Assembly (NCBI RefSeq): GCF_030272615.1
Contig: NC_081414.1
Coordinates: forward strand, 46,800,501-46,864,500
Length of the DNA stretch: 64,000 bases
Source of the DNA: Cryptomeria japonica
Taxonomy: Eukaryota; Streptophyta; Pinopsida; Cupressales; Cupressaceae
Direction of reading: 5' to 3'
Below, in pieces: positions 1-13,400 of the stretch (within the stretch, counting starts at the first letter, position 1; each line of letters opens with the position of its first letter). Made by a program: the position numbers and the translations under genes. A model generated the notes under the pieces. That model saw nothing but the letters and a program-made list of their open reading frames with translations. It did no database searches and was not told the origin of the DNA.

Positions 1-1030
1 ATTAATGGAATATTCATGCAAATGCCAACATTATCTCCTCAGTAGAGTTGATCTCCATATCCCTAGGCCCTTCACCACCAACAATCCTATCTGAGCATCC
101 ACCACCAACATCCACCACACTATTGAATTTCTAGCCAAGAGAGAAGGGGGGTTTTCTTACAAGAATTACTAGCCAAAAAAATACTAGAACCCAACTCCTT
201 AGGATATAGAGCCCTTTTAATAACAAAGGGAACCTCATCAGGGTCTCCTGAATCTAAAGGCTGGTTTAGATTACTATCCAAGTTTGGGAGCCCATCAACC
301 TTCCCCTTCCCTGAGTGCAATAGCTCTCCATCACAACCAATAGAGTTGATACCAGGTGTAAGGTTAGGATCCTTGGTGTAGGAGTTCAAGGGGATTTGGG
401 GAGGGGTAGAATCTTCTATATTTCCTTTAGTATTCTAGTTAGGGAAACCATTCTCTAACATGCTCTGCACCCTTATTCTAGTGTCTACCATATTCTTTAA
501 TTTCTCAAGAATGAGTTGATGGGCATTGAGAGTCCTATTGGAAGGAAGACTCGCAATTTAATTAGAGGCTAGATCCAAATCAATCAATGAATTTGCACAA
601 GGCTATTTTCCAGATCCTTTAGAAAGCCTCCTAATTTTGGCACTATATTCATTAAGTTTGTTGATCAAAGATTTCCTATCCCCAACACCACTGAAACAAG
701 GGGCAGGACTGGGATGCTTCTGATTATTACCAATATTCTCATTAGATTCAAACTTGTCGGCTTTATACCCAACCATATAGGAACCACTGGAGGTTGGCTC
801 CACTAGTTTGGAATTGATCTTTCTTTCGGAGGGGTTGGGTATAGCCACCTCCAAGTTCAAGACCTAGGATTCGCTAGGAGGCCTGACACTGGTGCTAATT
901 TCCTTAGTGGGGAGTCATCTTAGGGTCTTTAGACTTATGATCAGAATTCATCTCATTCCCTTTTAGTTTATTCTTGATCAATGAACAACTTTTCCCCACA
1001 TGTCCTTCCCTTTTGCACAGGAAGTAGGCA
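1..1030 (-). pseudogene. Decayed LINE ORF1 C-terminal part (and possible start of ORF2), runs off left edge
   Basis: Read on the minus strand, 860 to about 100 is one reading frame interrupted by several stops (TAG at 603-605 and others), with a hydrophilic Ser/Asn/Asp/Lys-rich composition. Just upstream, at 1018-983, lies a zinc-knuckle-like motif LCKREGHVGKSC whose first cysteine position reads tyrosine, so it is a degenerate CCHC. A CCHC followed by a long polar tail is the usual layout of the C-terminal half of plant LINE ORF1. At the extreme edge, an ATG at 31-29 begins MLAFA and, allowing one lost base, continues WNI, which resembles the first residues of an ORF2 endonuclease; that would put ORF2 outside the window. 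The ORF1 call is moderate and the ORF2 start is a guess. A gag-type protein is the alternative. Confidence 0.4.
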
Positions 1031-2256
1031 TTAATGCCTCCCAAGAACTCAACTGGGCAAATGAAGGATTAATTTTTCCACAAGGTATCATTGATCTAAA
1101 AGGTCATATTGGTTACACAAGGAAGTAGGTTTGGACATGCTATCTTGCAAGGTCACTTTACCTTGACTAGTTGTTACATTGCATTTAGAAGCTTTATCTT
1201 TAACAACTATGGTAGAGAGATGATGGTCCATCTCTCTAATGTGGTTGAATGTATACTTATAGGAGACATTGGAATAATTGGAATTGGCATCACTAGAAGT
1301 CTTGGGAGCTTTTCATTTATCATGTTTAGGCAAGGGGTCCTTAAACACCACATGTTCTTCATTAGATGAATGACCTTCAACTTCAATTGTGCCACTCTCA
1401 ATGAGATCCTCAATAGATTTTTGAGCTTATGAAAATTGCTAATTTTGTGCCCTTTGTTACCATTTTATTTGCAATGCTCATTTTAATTCCACCATGAAGG
1501 ATTACTTCTAGGCTCAAATGTTTTAGCTTCTGACAAGTTAATGAGGTTGTGTAACAAGCTTTTGTAATATTGATTCAATGGATTTGCCTAAATGTATAGA
1601 TTTTCTTCACGACATGGGCTTTCTTTTCCTTTGGATATTAACTTGATTCTTCTAGATGTACTACCTCTTGGAAAGCTCACTAAAGGTTGGGTCATCTTAA
1701 CCATGTGTGTATCTGGGTGGCTACAAGAAGTTGAGTCCCACTTTTGGGCAAAAAGTGGAAGTGTTTTCTCTATTTTTCAAATTTTTTGTCAATTGATGTC
1801 AAAATTTGAGGCACTTAGATATTGAATCTCAAAAAACTTCTGTAATAGAAAATGTAGTTCTTGGAGTCTAATTTTCAAATATGTAATTTATTTCAATATC
1901 CACATGGTAGAAATCACTTTTTAGTAGGAATGTTTAAAAACAACTTTTTCAAAATGCTTATTTCCGGACCATACCACACGTGTATGACCACCATTTTTTG
2001 ATGCAAATAAATGAATTTTTGCAAATCCTTATGGAAAATGATACCTAAGATACCAAATATTGATGAGAATATTTTTTCTTATTTTTATTGAATATAATTT
2101 TTTATTAATTTCTAATTGATAATAAAGTACATTTTCAAAACATCAGGTGTATGACCACCATAATTTGATGAAAATTTCATAATTTTTAGTTTTTTTTTTT
2201 AAAGAATTGTATGTAGATTTATGTCATATAATTTATTTTTCTAAAAACCTAAAAAC
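1031..2256. other. No gene recognised; AT-rich DNA
   Basis: The minus strand between 1420 and 1030 keeps short coding-like stretches that may be the N-terminal part of the LINE ORF1 remnant to the left, but frames change too often to assign. From 1600 to 2256 the sequence is AT-rich with poly-T and poly-A runs, and I see no convincing coding or RNA feature. Confidence 0.4.
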
Positions 2257-4410
2257 AAAAAAGTTATTAAAGTTAGAATTTAGCCTTAGGTGCTAAGTTG
2301 GTTTGGAAATTGTATGAGAGACCATTCTCCTTTTGGGCACAAACTAAGTTTGCTAAATATTTAAATAACGGACCAAGAGAGTATGTGTTTCAAGTTTCTA
2401 ATTTACCGTCTAGTTCAACTATTTGGAATTTTCTATGTAAATGTAGATCTGTGATTTTTCCTCATCTCTCATGGATTGTTCATAATGGTAGAAAGGTCAG
2501 GTTTTGGGAGGAAGTTTGGAATGGACATCCCCCTTTTGTGAACTCAAGGGATTGGTCTCCTTTAATTTCCACTCTTTCTTCCCTTTGGGGTGTCTTTGTG
2601 GCTAATTATTTTGAAATTGAGTATAGTGAGAATCTTAAGGTGGAAAAATGGAAATCAATTGAGTTTTTAGATATTGATCAAAATGTGAAATTGGAATATG
2701 AAAAGATGTTGGGGGAGAGAGTAATAATTCTTTCTGATGTTGATGATTAGCTTATCTGGACAGGGAATATCTCTGGTAAGTACATAGTTAAGGATGGCTA
2801 TAATTCTCTCTTGGTTGCTAAAGCTTTATCTACTTGGCCATACAAGCTGTTTTGGCATATGTCTTGCCTCCCAAAGGCTGGTGCGTTTGCTTGGTTAGTA
2901 GTGTAGGATAAGGTCCTTACAGGAATGAGGTTGGACAAGTTGGGTGTTACTGCAGTATTTTCTTGTGTCTTTTGTAATAAAAATTTAGAATCCTCTGCAC
3001 ACTTGTTTCTTCACTGTGATTTTGCCTATGCTTGCTGGCAGTGGTTGTTTGAAAAGCTTAATCTATCCTTTGTTATTGGTAAGGATCTCCTTTCCCACTT
3101 TAGAGCCTGGCCTCTCCTATTTGCCTCATCTTTCTATGCATGTCTTTGGATTATTTTTCCATCTATTGTGATTTGGAATATTTGCTTAGAGCATAATAAT
3201 AGGATTTTTAAACAAACAAGTTCTTCCTTGGCTGAGGTTTTATTGAGGATTGAATCTTCCATCTCTGAAGTTGCTTTGTCTTTTATCTATAAGAATTTGG
3301 AAACCCTTACCTCTTTTTCTCATTGGGATGGTAGGGTAACTCGAGTTTGGAGAATGTTATCAGTCTTACCTTCTCATGGATCTATTTTAAATAAGACTAA
3401 TGCTATAAGTAAGAGAAATTTTGCTTGCTAGAAACCTCCTCCGCAAGGGCACTTTAAATTGAATTTTGATGGTGCTTCTCATGGGAACCCTGGCCTAGCA
3501 AGGGCAGGTATGGTAATTTATGATCATAAGGTAAGATTTGTTTAGGCTCGTTGTCATGTGATTGGTTTCAAGTCTAACAATTGTGCAGAATTATTTGCTT
3601 TGTCCTTTGGTTTGGATATGGCTATATCTTTGGGAATTAAGGACTTGATAATTGAGGGTGATTCTATGGTTATATTCAAAGTGTCATGAAAAAGAAGTCA
3701 AATTGTTGGTAATTACAATATATACTTGATCATATTTTGCAAAAATTAGATTTTTTTGATTCCTTTTTGATTTCCCACTGTTATAGGGAAGTGAATAAGA
3801 TTGCAGATTTCTTGGCTAACTTAGCCATTGACAGTGAAGCTAATATGCGGGAGGTAAGTGTGGATGAGATCGCTTCCTCGGTTTTGGAATATTTGAAGTA
3901 AAGAAGGGCATAGTTGTAGTCTTCATCAACCTCCTTATTTGGTGTGGCTTTTCTTTGGTGTGGGTTCTACTATGCTTGATCACAATGTTTATTTTGATAG
4001 GGTCTCTGATTATGGTTTCATTTCTGCTATGTGGTATCATTCTAACTAGTGGTTTGGAGAATTGTGTTTCATAGACAGGGGTGGTTCAGACTGGTGTTTT
4101 TTTGGCAGCAATGGATATGCATCCTTCGGTGATCATCCTTTAATCTTCCTTCTATATGCTTCTATTGGTGGCTTCCTTTATATATAATGCGGCTTATGTA
4201 ATTGGGATGGGTTTTTTGATGTACTATGCCAATGGGCATTTGGTATTGGGTAGAATAGGCTTGTGTTACTTAAGCAATACTGAAGGGTTTTCTTACTGGT
4301 TCTTTCCCTTCAGTGCTTTTTGAACCAGACACTGTAAAAAGCTTTTAAAATTTAATATAGTTCAGTGGTTCTATCCACTTTTATAAAAAAAAAAAAAAGT
4401 TATTAAAGTT
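2257..4410 (+). mobile_element. 5'-truncated LINE (L1-type with RNase H) with perfect target-site duplication
   Basis: The element ends in a poly(A) tract near 4385-4398 and is flanked by the same 18 bases, AAAAAAGTTATTAAAGTT, at 2257-2274 and 4393-4410. A poly(A) tail plus a variable-length duplication is the mark of target-primed reverse transcription. The body starts at 2275, inside the C-terminal part of the reverse transcriptase, so about two thirds of the element was lost at insertion. It has several stops and frameshifts and is not functional. It is a different, older copy than the LINE at 24472-32710: the two share domain order but differ clearly in protein sequence. Confidence 0.85.
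2290..3901 (+). pseudogene. LINE ORF2 C-terminal remnant: end of RT, zinc-binding region, RNase H
   Basis: Three consecutive coding stretches (2290-2750, 2752-2905, 2925-3431) continue each other. The first begins GAKLVWKLYERP, the thumb/connection part downstream of plant LINE reverse transcriptase. The cysteine/histidine motif CVFCNKNLESSAHLFLHC at about 2964-3018 is the zf-RVT zinc-binding region. From about 3455, NFDGASHGNPGLA opens an RNase H domain, followed by NCAELFAL and IEGDSM, which carry the expected acidic residues; the end, around NKIADFLANLA, reaches a stop at 3899-3901. Internal stops at 2748-2750 (TAG), 2905-2907 (TAG) and 3429-3431 (TAG) show it is dead. The function would have been reverse transcription and removal of the RNA strand during LINE insertion. 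Confidence 0.8.
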
Positions 4411-4990
4411 TAACCGAACCTCAATCTTTTAGGTTTAGGTGCCACTTTTGATTAATAATAATGAAAAAATAGTAAATATTATCTTATCACTATGAAATTT
4501 ACATTTTTGAAATCAAGACACTGAGAACTCTAATGGGTTTTTGTTTCATCAAAAAATTCAATCAGGAAGGCCCTCAAAAAATTAAGCCAAGGTAGAAATC
4601 TGATATTCTTTTGCCTTAGCCATTTTTTTGGAGGTCCAAGCATAGGCTTGGTCCCACCAAGCCTAACCTGAAGCCAAAACCAAGGTAGAGGGTTGTTTCT
4701 TGCTCCACCTTTTATGAAACGGGTGCCCGTTTCACTTTGTACCGTTGAAAGCGAAACGGGCATCCATTTTTTAGAAACGTGTACTCGATTTGAAAATGGG
4801 CACCCATTTCTTAAAAGATCCGATGGGAAAAAAACTGGCCCACAAGGACAAATTTCAATGATTGAATGATTATTCAATTATCATCCAACAATTTTGATTT
4901 GCAGAGAGGGTATTTTGTTAAATAATTCTCTTTTCTTGTCTTATTATCGATTTGACAAGGAGATCCATTCAAATTCAAATTTTGGTGTAA
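4411..4990. other. Intergenic DNA with repeated GGCACCC-type motif
   Basis: No coding signal is seen. Between 4700 and 4830 the words ACGGGTGCCCGTTTC, ACGGGCATCCATTT, TGTACTCGATTT and GGGCACCCATTT follow one another about 30 bases apart. The same kind of word recurs at 32770-32785 and 33548-33700. Confidence 0.5.
4716..4733. repeat. Short inverted repeat GAAACGGG-TG-CCCGTTTC
   Basis: Two perfect 8-base arms are separated by two bases. It lies in the motif cluster described for 4700-4830, just upstream of the DDE-like gene. It could be part of a transposon end or a chance palindrome; no partner terminal repeat was found downstream of 8094. Confidence 0.5.
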
Positions 4991-4993
4991 CCA

Positions 4994-7900
4994 TGGGATC
5001 AAATCAACGTAGAAAGAAGCAAAGGAAGATTCTGATAGTTGAAGACATTGTAGCAAATAGAGAGAAGGAGGCAAAACATCAATGAGAAAGAAGAGCAAGA
5101 ATTAAACAATTGAACAATGTTGGAGCTTCAAGTTTAACAATCATTTCAAAAGAGAACATCAAGAACACCGTAAATATTGAAGAAGGAAACACAATAGAAC
5201 CAAAATTAGGTGCATCTTCTAATCCTTTATTGGATATAAGTATGTCTTCACAGCCCCATGTTTATTCTCATGAACAAATCAATGATTTAGTAGAAGTAGG
5301 TTACTCATTAAATCAAACCCCAAATGAAAGTAAAACTCAAATTGAAACCGAAATTGAAACCCCAATTGAAATTGAAAATGAACCGGCAATTGAAATCAAT
5401 AATGTGGATGTAGACATGGAAACACCAATTGAAAAAGAAACATGTTTGAATGATAATGAAATGAATGAATATTTTCAAATTAAAAGTGATGTGCTAGACA
5501 ATCTTCCCGACTTGGTTTCATGGAGATAGATTAGGACACATGCAAATAGATTGTTTAGAGAATTTTTTTATAATACAAATTTGGGTTTCAATGTCAATTA
5601 ATGTTACAACTAATTAAAATGACTAAAATGCAAAAAGTGATGAAGAAGTTAGGCTTTTATGTCAAACCCAAGAACAAGGATGAGTCGTTAAAATAAGTTG
5701 TATATTGACTATTGCTAGCGCCTTTGATATAATCAGAAAGAAAAGTTGTTTTAAAGATAGGAATGTGGCACGACGAGCAATAACAATAGGTTTAGTAAGC
5801 AAAACAACTTCTGATAAAAGAATGATGCCTAACACAAGTGTATATCTTAATATTCATTGTAAAACATTGTCAAGAGTTGTAAAGAGAAGAGTTAATTTTG
5901 AAAGTGATCCGGAAAACAATTTGTAGACTTTTAGTGGTAGACCACCAACGTTTGATATGAAACTTACTGGTGAAGTCAAAACTTTGATCGAAAAATTCTA
6001 GCATGATAATACAAGAGTATCACCTAATGCTAGAGATTTTCTTAAATTAAGAGTTGGGTCAAAAATTCGTGATCCACATCCAAAACACCTTTTGGAAATG
6101 ACTCAAACTGAATTGTACAATTTTTTTGGATGATAAGGTGTTAACTATTAGCATTAGTCAAAGTTCTTTTGAAAAGTGTAAACCTTGGTATGTTCAGATT
6201 AACAAGGAAAGAGTCACATGTTGTTGCAAAATTCATGTTCAATTTTGTTACCATTATGATGTATTTCGATATATACATGTTACCATGCATAGTAATGAAA
6301 TGTTGTAAGAATGTGGTATAAATATACCACCTGAAACTATAAAGGAGTTTATATCAAGTTTTTTTTGCAACCCACCTAATGAGCAATGTTTTCTTTTCAA
6401 TGCATGTGTTTCTGGTGTATGTGATACATGTGGCAATCTTGCATTGTTGGATGAATGTTTGCATGAAAATATTTCAATTGATTTTGGACAACAATTAGTT
6501 GATGTAAAAAGATTTAAGACTGTTGAGTATCCATTGAAGGATGGAAAGGTTGGAAGATGGTGGGATCTAATTACTGAGAAAGTTAGTGATCATGCATTTA
6601 TGAATGAATTTAAGAGTAAGATCATAACTAAATATGTTAAACACTCTCAAAATTCTAGATGGCTCGATGGTGAGTTTTGAATATGTAAGAATACATTTCC
6701 TGTTGGTAGTATACTTTCGGTCATTGACTTTGCAGAGAACTACATGCTTGCACCACAAGATGAGGTCCAATCACAATATTGCAATTCAGTGCAAGTAGCA
6801 TTTTTTGTTCATATTGTCTATAGGCATGCACTTGATGGTATAGAAGAGGATCATAAAATTTTGAGAGAGTACGATTTCTATATGAGTGATAATAAATTAC
6901 ACTCATTAGAGTTTATCCAGTATTTCTTCAAGACCTTTTATGAGAATTTGAGGGAGAGAGAAATTCAAATGACACAACATCTAATATGGTCAGATAATTG
7001 CACAGGGCAATTCAAGAATGCTAGAATGTTTTATTGGTTGAGTAGGATACATAAGGAAACTAATATCAAACACATGTGGAGTTTTTTTGAGGTTGGACAT
7101 GGGAAAGGAGAACATGATGGTGTTGGTGCATGTGTTAAGAGAGCCCTTTGCAGAGAGCAACTCGAATTTAAGGAAAAACCTAAATTTAAAAATGCAAGTG
7201 CAATTGTGGATTGTTGTAGTCCAACTTTATCCAGAGGATCAAGTCAGAACTCTACAATCAGACATTTCTTCTTGCTAGTTGAACAGGAGAATATACTTCC
7301 AAGATATGATTGTGATACAATCAATGGGTCAGCTAGATGGCATTTATTTAAGAGTTCTAATTCTAACACCTAGACTATATGGACTAGGGAGCTTGCATGT
7401 TTTTGTCAATTTTGTGTTGTTGGTGAATTGGAAGAATGCGAGAATATGGAATGGGTTGAAGAATGGCAACACAAATCATTAACACCTAGTGAGACACAAT
7501 ATCAAGATGTTAGAAGAAATGAAGACCCAGTTCATGCATTTGCATTAGAAGATTATGATCATGTTTCAGACCTCATACAACTCGGTATTAATTCAATTTA
7601 TTGTTTATAACTTTAAATTATATTATTTATGTATTGTCATATAATTTATGATTGTATTTGAATTATAAATTCTAACAAGTTTGATTTCTACATGTACTTG
7701 ATTTTGTTTTCTAGGATATGTGTATGTTGTTGTTGAACCTGACGATAATGATGAGCAAACTGAGTATTGGCTAGCTAGATGTGTAGAACCTAAGAAAAAG
7801 TTGATATGTCATAAAGTAGGTGATGATGCTTTTCAGTATCCAGTTGGGTCCATTGTGGTAGTTGGCACATGGCTATGCAAATACCTAACAAGAAGGAATG

Positions 7901-8094
7901 GTTTACTAGCTTATGAAGACTACTAATTAGAAAAGAAGATTGTACACTATTCTCATTTGGTGGTGGCAACAAATATCAAATTAGAAAGATACAAAGGGAG
8001 ACCTGCTAATAAGGTATTATGGACACTTTCAATGGAAGAGCATGAGGCAATCATAGACACATTGTAGAAGAGAGAGGATGCAGATGGTACATTA
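4994..8094 (+). pseudogene. Decayed DDE-type transposase-like gene of unidentified family, with one clear intron
   Basis: A start at 4994 (MGSNQRRKKQRK) opens a basic N-terminus and a polar region to 5527. After frameshifts the reading continues in 5705-6120 and, from 6126 to 7584, in a single frame with only three stops (6306-6308 TAA, 6678-6680 TGA, 7371-7373 TAG). Visible blocks in order: KPWYVQINKE with CCCKIH (about 6180-6235); a CDTCG cysteine pair (6427-6441); VIDFAENY (6719-6742); WSDNCTGQFKN (6988-7020); FEVGHGKGEHDGVGACVKR (7086-7142). Conserved D, D and D/E in such spacing fit an RNase H-fold (DDE/D) transposase; the cysteine and histidine blocks suggest metal binding. A typical intron, 7585-7714 (GT to TTTTCTAG), joins QLG to YVYVVVEPD, a C-terminal YWLARC/GTW module. 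Identity beyond 'DDE-like' is inference; a domesticated host gene is possible. Terminal repeats were not found. Confidence 0.6.
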
Positions 8095-8824
8095 GGTTGA
8101 ATCAAATTTATGCATGTAAGTTTGTGTTAATTGTGTGAACTTTTTATATGTATATATGTCTTCTTTATTCTTATATGTAGCTAATTAATTTGATGTTCAG
8201 GTGTCAAGTACAACTTTATGTAACATGGATGACACTAAACTTGTACATTTTACAACTTTTGGCTAATCAAAATTATAATACTAGGCGAGCACAATTCTTT
8301 TATTGTTGTTATATGGTAATACAAGATGAGGTCCTAGAATTCAATTTAATTATGATAAATTCTTGTCTTTGTCCCTTTAACATATATATTGTTGTTATAT
8401 ACATAGGTAAAATGAAATTTTGGTATTGAGATGTCAAGTACAACTTGACGACATGGATGACATAGATACAACTTGGTGATTACATTAGACTAAATAAAAT
8501 ACATTTAACTTTTTGTAGCGTAAATTGAACTTTCCTTTTAAATATATTTTTTTTTTGCAGGACCCCTAGAAGAACATACGTGCACATGAATTATTTATGT
8601 GCAACAATGCACAAGTGCATTGATATAATTTTGGTTTCATAAACAACATGTATGCGTCTACTTTTGTTAAATAAATATTCTATGTACATTGGCCCTATGT
8701 TCACTAATTGATGATGATAGTTTTGATGTTAGTTATTTTTCATGTCAATTGATGTTTCATTCAATATAAATAAGTTGATGTTTTCTTATATATATATGTA
8801 TGTATATGTCCTACTCTAATCTAG
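8095..8824. other. AT-rich spacer, no gene
   Basis: Contains intron-like GTAAGT (8116) and short polypyrimidine-AG sites that might belong to 3' exons of the upstream gene relic, but no further coding block could be followed. A duplicated phrase, 'tgtcaagtacaact', occurs near 8202 and 8432. Otherwise nothing. Confidence 0.4.
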
Positions 8825-10070
8825 TGTTAGGATAACCAGTGAACAACTGAAAGGGGGGAAGGGTGAATCAGTTGTTAACATATTATAGCATTTAATCCAC
8901 TTAATAACCTTTAACTAGATTAAGTAGATACTGGTAAACAATACAACTTAACAATTAAACATATAATCAATGCAAAGCAACCATATCACATAACACCATT
9001 ATTTGTACGTGGAAAACCCAAAAAGGTAAAAACCACAGTGGGAAGCCTACCCACAGTCAAATGATACTTCTGCAGAAAGTATGTGATACAATGAAGGGCT
9101 TGCACATGCAAGAAGGCACACTACCTAGAGCGTACTGCTCATTACAAAAGAGTCTATTTCACCACAAAGAGGTTAAAACCACCTCAAGATAAATGGACAA
9201 CAATCTAGAATAATGAAGTGCCAAAGATAGCATCTACCATGCCTAATTACAGTCCTGGTTATGCTCAATGGAAGAGGCCTTTGACCTCTTCTTTAATCCT
9301 AATTCGATCACCTATGATCAACCAAATCTCCTTTGCATATGATATTACATTCCAAGACCATGAATATCTCTTCATATTTCCATCCTCTCTTTTACAATGA
9401 GATCTTGCATCATTTTATACCAACCCTAAGGCCTAAACCAATTAGGTCATCCACCTAAAAGATATTACAATAAGATCATTACATAAATCCATATTACAAT
9501 TATATGTCATGTCGGCTTAAGACCAAAACAACAATAACCAATTCATAGAACATCTCAAAACATCTCGGTAACATGTAGAGAACATGTTAACATGATACCG
9601 GTCCATAACCTAGATAGGCACCAGACCTATTCTGGGTCCACCATGCCAAAGCAATGTATTCAAGTAGTTGAAGCATGATCAAAGAACATCTTCAACATCT
9701 TGAAATCCATGTAGAAGCTGTACCAACACTACTTATGCATCTAGTCAAGGTTCCTTAGCAAAAGCTCTGCTAATTAAACCTTAAACCAATGTCGGTAAGG
9801 GTTTACAAGAGTGTATGACAACATTCGATTACCAAGTTAATACCAGCTGACCAAAACATACTCAAGGAACATGTAACACATAAAATCAAACATACTTCAT
9901 TGATCCAAACATGCTGGAAGTGTCCAATATATAGTCTCTTCTATCGGTAACACTAGATCTTCTACTGGTAACCAAAACCTATATGTCGGTAACCAACCAT
10001 AATGGCTAGTGTTGACATCAATGACAAAACATCAATGCAACACATAATCAATTCATCCATAATTCCAACA
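8825..10070 (-). repeat. 3' LTR of the Copia element at 8.8-15.0 kb
   Basis: About 1.25 kb. It is bounded by TG at 8825 and CA at 10070, next to a polypurine tract (plus strand 10071-10083 reads ATCTTCCCTTTTG). Its 9570-10070 part is repeated at 14482-14983 with roughly 90 percent identity by eye. It holds the 'GTGGAAAACCC ... AACCAC' block at 9007-9040, shared with the other Copia-type LTRs in the window. Confidence 0.8.
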
Positions 10071-10083
10071 ATCTTCCCTTTTG
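10071..10083 (-). other. Polypurine tract (PPT) of the Copia element
   Basis: On the minus strand CAAAAGGGAAGAT directly precedes the 3' LTR, the position where plus-strand DNA synthesis is primed. The same arrangement, with AAAGGGGGAGAT, is present in the elements ending at 46807 and 54002. Confidence 0.7.
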
Positions 10084-10404
10084 GCATTGATGGCAACACT
10101 AGATGTGAAAAACATCTAAGTACCAAGAAATGCCAAACAAGTCTCCCCTTGTGGAAGGCAACCAACAATCTCCTGAATATCAGTAACTCTCCCCCCATGA
10201 ATGATATCTCTAAATTTATTTTTCACATCACTATCTCTCCCCCTTTGACATCAATGCCATAAATCTAACACAAATATCAAAGCAAGAATATAAACCTCTG
10301 AATCTCAAAGCTGACTACTCCCTTGAGTAGTAGCACCACTCATCAATGCCAGAATGAATAATATTTCTAATAATGCATGCCAGATTGATGACAAATTGCA
10401 TCAA

Positions 10405-13400
10405 TCAAGTCTCTGGTGGAGGGGAAGAAACCCCTAACGTGTCTCTCAAATACTCAAATGATTCTTTAGACAGCAGTTTAGTGAATATATCTACAATTTG
10501 TTCTTTAGTGTTCACATAAACCAATTTGACTTCCTTTGCTTCTACTTTGTCCTTCAGAAAGTTATACTTTATTGATATATGTTTAGTCTTAGAGTGAAAT
10601 ACCAGAGTTTTAGACATTTCAATAGTTGCAGAGTTATCACAGTAGATAAATACCAGTTCACTACAATTTACCCTGATATCCTTCAACATTTGCTTCATCC
10701 ACAAGACTTGAGTGCAATTAGTTGTTGCTGCAACATACTCAGCTTTTGTAGTAGATAAAGAAATGCATAACTATTTTTTGTTGATTCATGAAACCAGTTT
10801 CTTTCCAAGAAAGAAAGATCCACCAGATGTTCTCTTCCCGTCATCAGTATCTCCTACCCAATCTGAGTCAGTATATGCACATAAAGTGAAATCATCATTT
10901 TTAGAATACCATAAGCCATATTCTGTTGTTCCTTGCAAATACCAAAATATCCTCTTTATTGCACATTCATGATTTTATTTAGGATTACTTTGATATTTAG
11001 AGACAATACTTACTGCATTCATAATATCTAGTCTAGTCTAAGTCAAATATAATAGACCACCAATCATAGACTTATACCTTGTCGGATTTACCGGTGTAGA
11101 AGTATCCTTGATAGATAATTTCTCACTTGTCATAATAGGAGTACTTACCAGTTTGGAATTATCCATACCAAACTTCTTCAACAATTCCCTTAGATACTTA
11201 GTTTGATAGATAAAAATGCCTTTGTTAGTTTGAGTAATCTACAAACCTAAGAAAAAATTCATCTCACCAATCATGGACATTTCAAATTCATTCTTCATAT
11301 TGTTAGCAAATTCCATGCACAATTTATCTTCTCCTCCAAAAATGATATCATCAACAAATACTTCAATAATTATCATATCATCATCAATGATCTTATAATA
11401 TAAATTACTATCAGCACCACCTTTAGTAAAACCAAGCTTCAAAAGATATTTATCCAACCTTGCATACCAAGCTATAGGAGCTTGTTTCAATCCATATAAA
11501 GCTTTCTTCAATCTACAAACCACATCTTTATCATCTGTCAGTGAAACTACATCAGGTTGCTCAATGTATACTTATTCCTCAAGTTCACCATCCAAAAATG
11601 CACATTTAACATCCATTTGATAAACCTTATAGTTCTTATAAGCTACATAGGCAAGAAATAGTCTAACAACTTCAATTCTAGCTACAGGTGCAAATGTCTC
11701 ACCATAATTAATTCCTTCCATTTGAGAATATCCTTTACAAACCAATCTAGCCTTGTTTCTTATAACTTGACCATCCTCATTCAATTTATTCCTAAAAACC
11801 CATTTAGTTCCAATAACATTCTTATTTTTAGGTTGGGGAACTAAAGTCCAAGTCTCTTTCTTCTCTATCTGATCTAATTCATCTTCCATAGCTTTTAACC
11901 AATGTTTATATTTACAAGCTTCAATAATAGATATTGGTTCAATTTGAGAAATAAGACATACCTCTTCATTTGCCAATATTATTCTTGTCATAACTCCCTT
12001 CTTCCTATCTCTAATGATTTGATCTTCAGAATGATTTAATCTTACATGCCTTGGTGTCTTCTAAACTTCAAGTTCACTGCTCTGATCATCAGTCATAGTT
12101 GAATTTTCTGATTATATCGGTGTAACTGTCTCAGTTTCTTGTATCGGTTGAGGCATTGCTGGTTCAGTTATGATCATTTCCACTGCCGGTTCCTTGTCAT
12201 ATGATATAGATTAATTTTTGTATTGCTCATCCACTTTCACATTAGCACTCTCCACAATTTTCTGCAATCTTTTGTTATAACATCTATATGCTTTGCTTTG
12301 AACTGAATAACCATGAAATATCCCTTCATCACATCTAGGATCAAACTTTCCAATTGAATCATCTCTTTTAATATAGCAGTTACTTCCAAAAATTCTAAAA
12401 TATTTAATAGTAGGTGTATGTCCAAACCATAATTCATAAGGGGTCTTACCGGTTTCACCTTTGAGGTGAACTCTGTTGAATGTGTAGACTATTGTACTCA
12501 CTACTTCTCTCTGATGTGAGGCAATTTGGCTTCCATCATCATAGATCTTGCTTCATCCAAAATGGTTTTGTTCTCTCTTTCCACTACTCCATTTTGCTAA
12601 GGAGTTCGAGGTGCAGATAATTGTCTCACAATAACTATTAAATTCATGAGAAGTGAACTCGCCACCTTGATCTGATCTTAGACATTTAATTTTCAATCCA
12701 GTTTTTGTTTTAACCTTTGCTTTAAAGATCTTGAATTTCTCAAAGGCTTCAGACTTTTCCTTTAGAAAGGTCACCCACATCATCCTAGAATAGTCATCAA
12801 TAATCAACATGAAACACCTATCACCTTGAAAGCTTCTAGTCCTTGTTGGACCACATATGTCAGTATGAATCAAAACAAGTACATCATTAGATTTATCATG
12901 TATGCTTTTAAAATAACTTCTAACTTGCTTTCCCATTTGACATTCCTTACATACCGGATTATGAGGCTTCATTATCTTAGGTATATCTCTAATTTTCTTA
13001 GTTGAACTGATATTAACAATACAATCAAAATTAGGATGACACAACCTCTTATGCCATAACCAACTCTCATCAATATGAGAAATCAAACATGTCTTATTAC
13101 CAGTGTTCAAGTGAAAGATATTACCTCCAGTCTGAGCACCGTTTGCAATCTCCAAACCAGTCTTGTTAATGATTTTACATTTTCTATATTTAAACTAAAG
13201 TTGGAAACCCTTGTCCACCAATTGGCCAACACTTAAAAGATTATGCTTTAAAACTTCTACATAATAGACATATTATGCTTGCCATCCAGAGAAATAATAC
13301 CTTTACCTTTGATCATACATGCTTTGTCATCTCCAAATCTGACTTGAGCGCCATTGTAATCTTGCAGGGACAAAATTTTTCTATTATCACTAGTCATATG

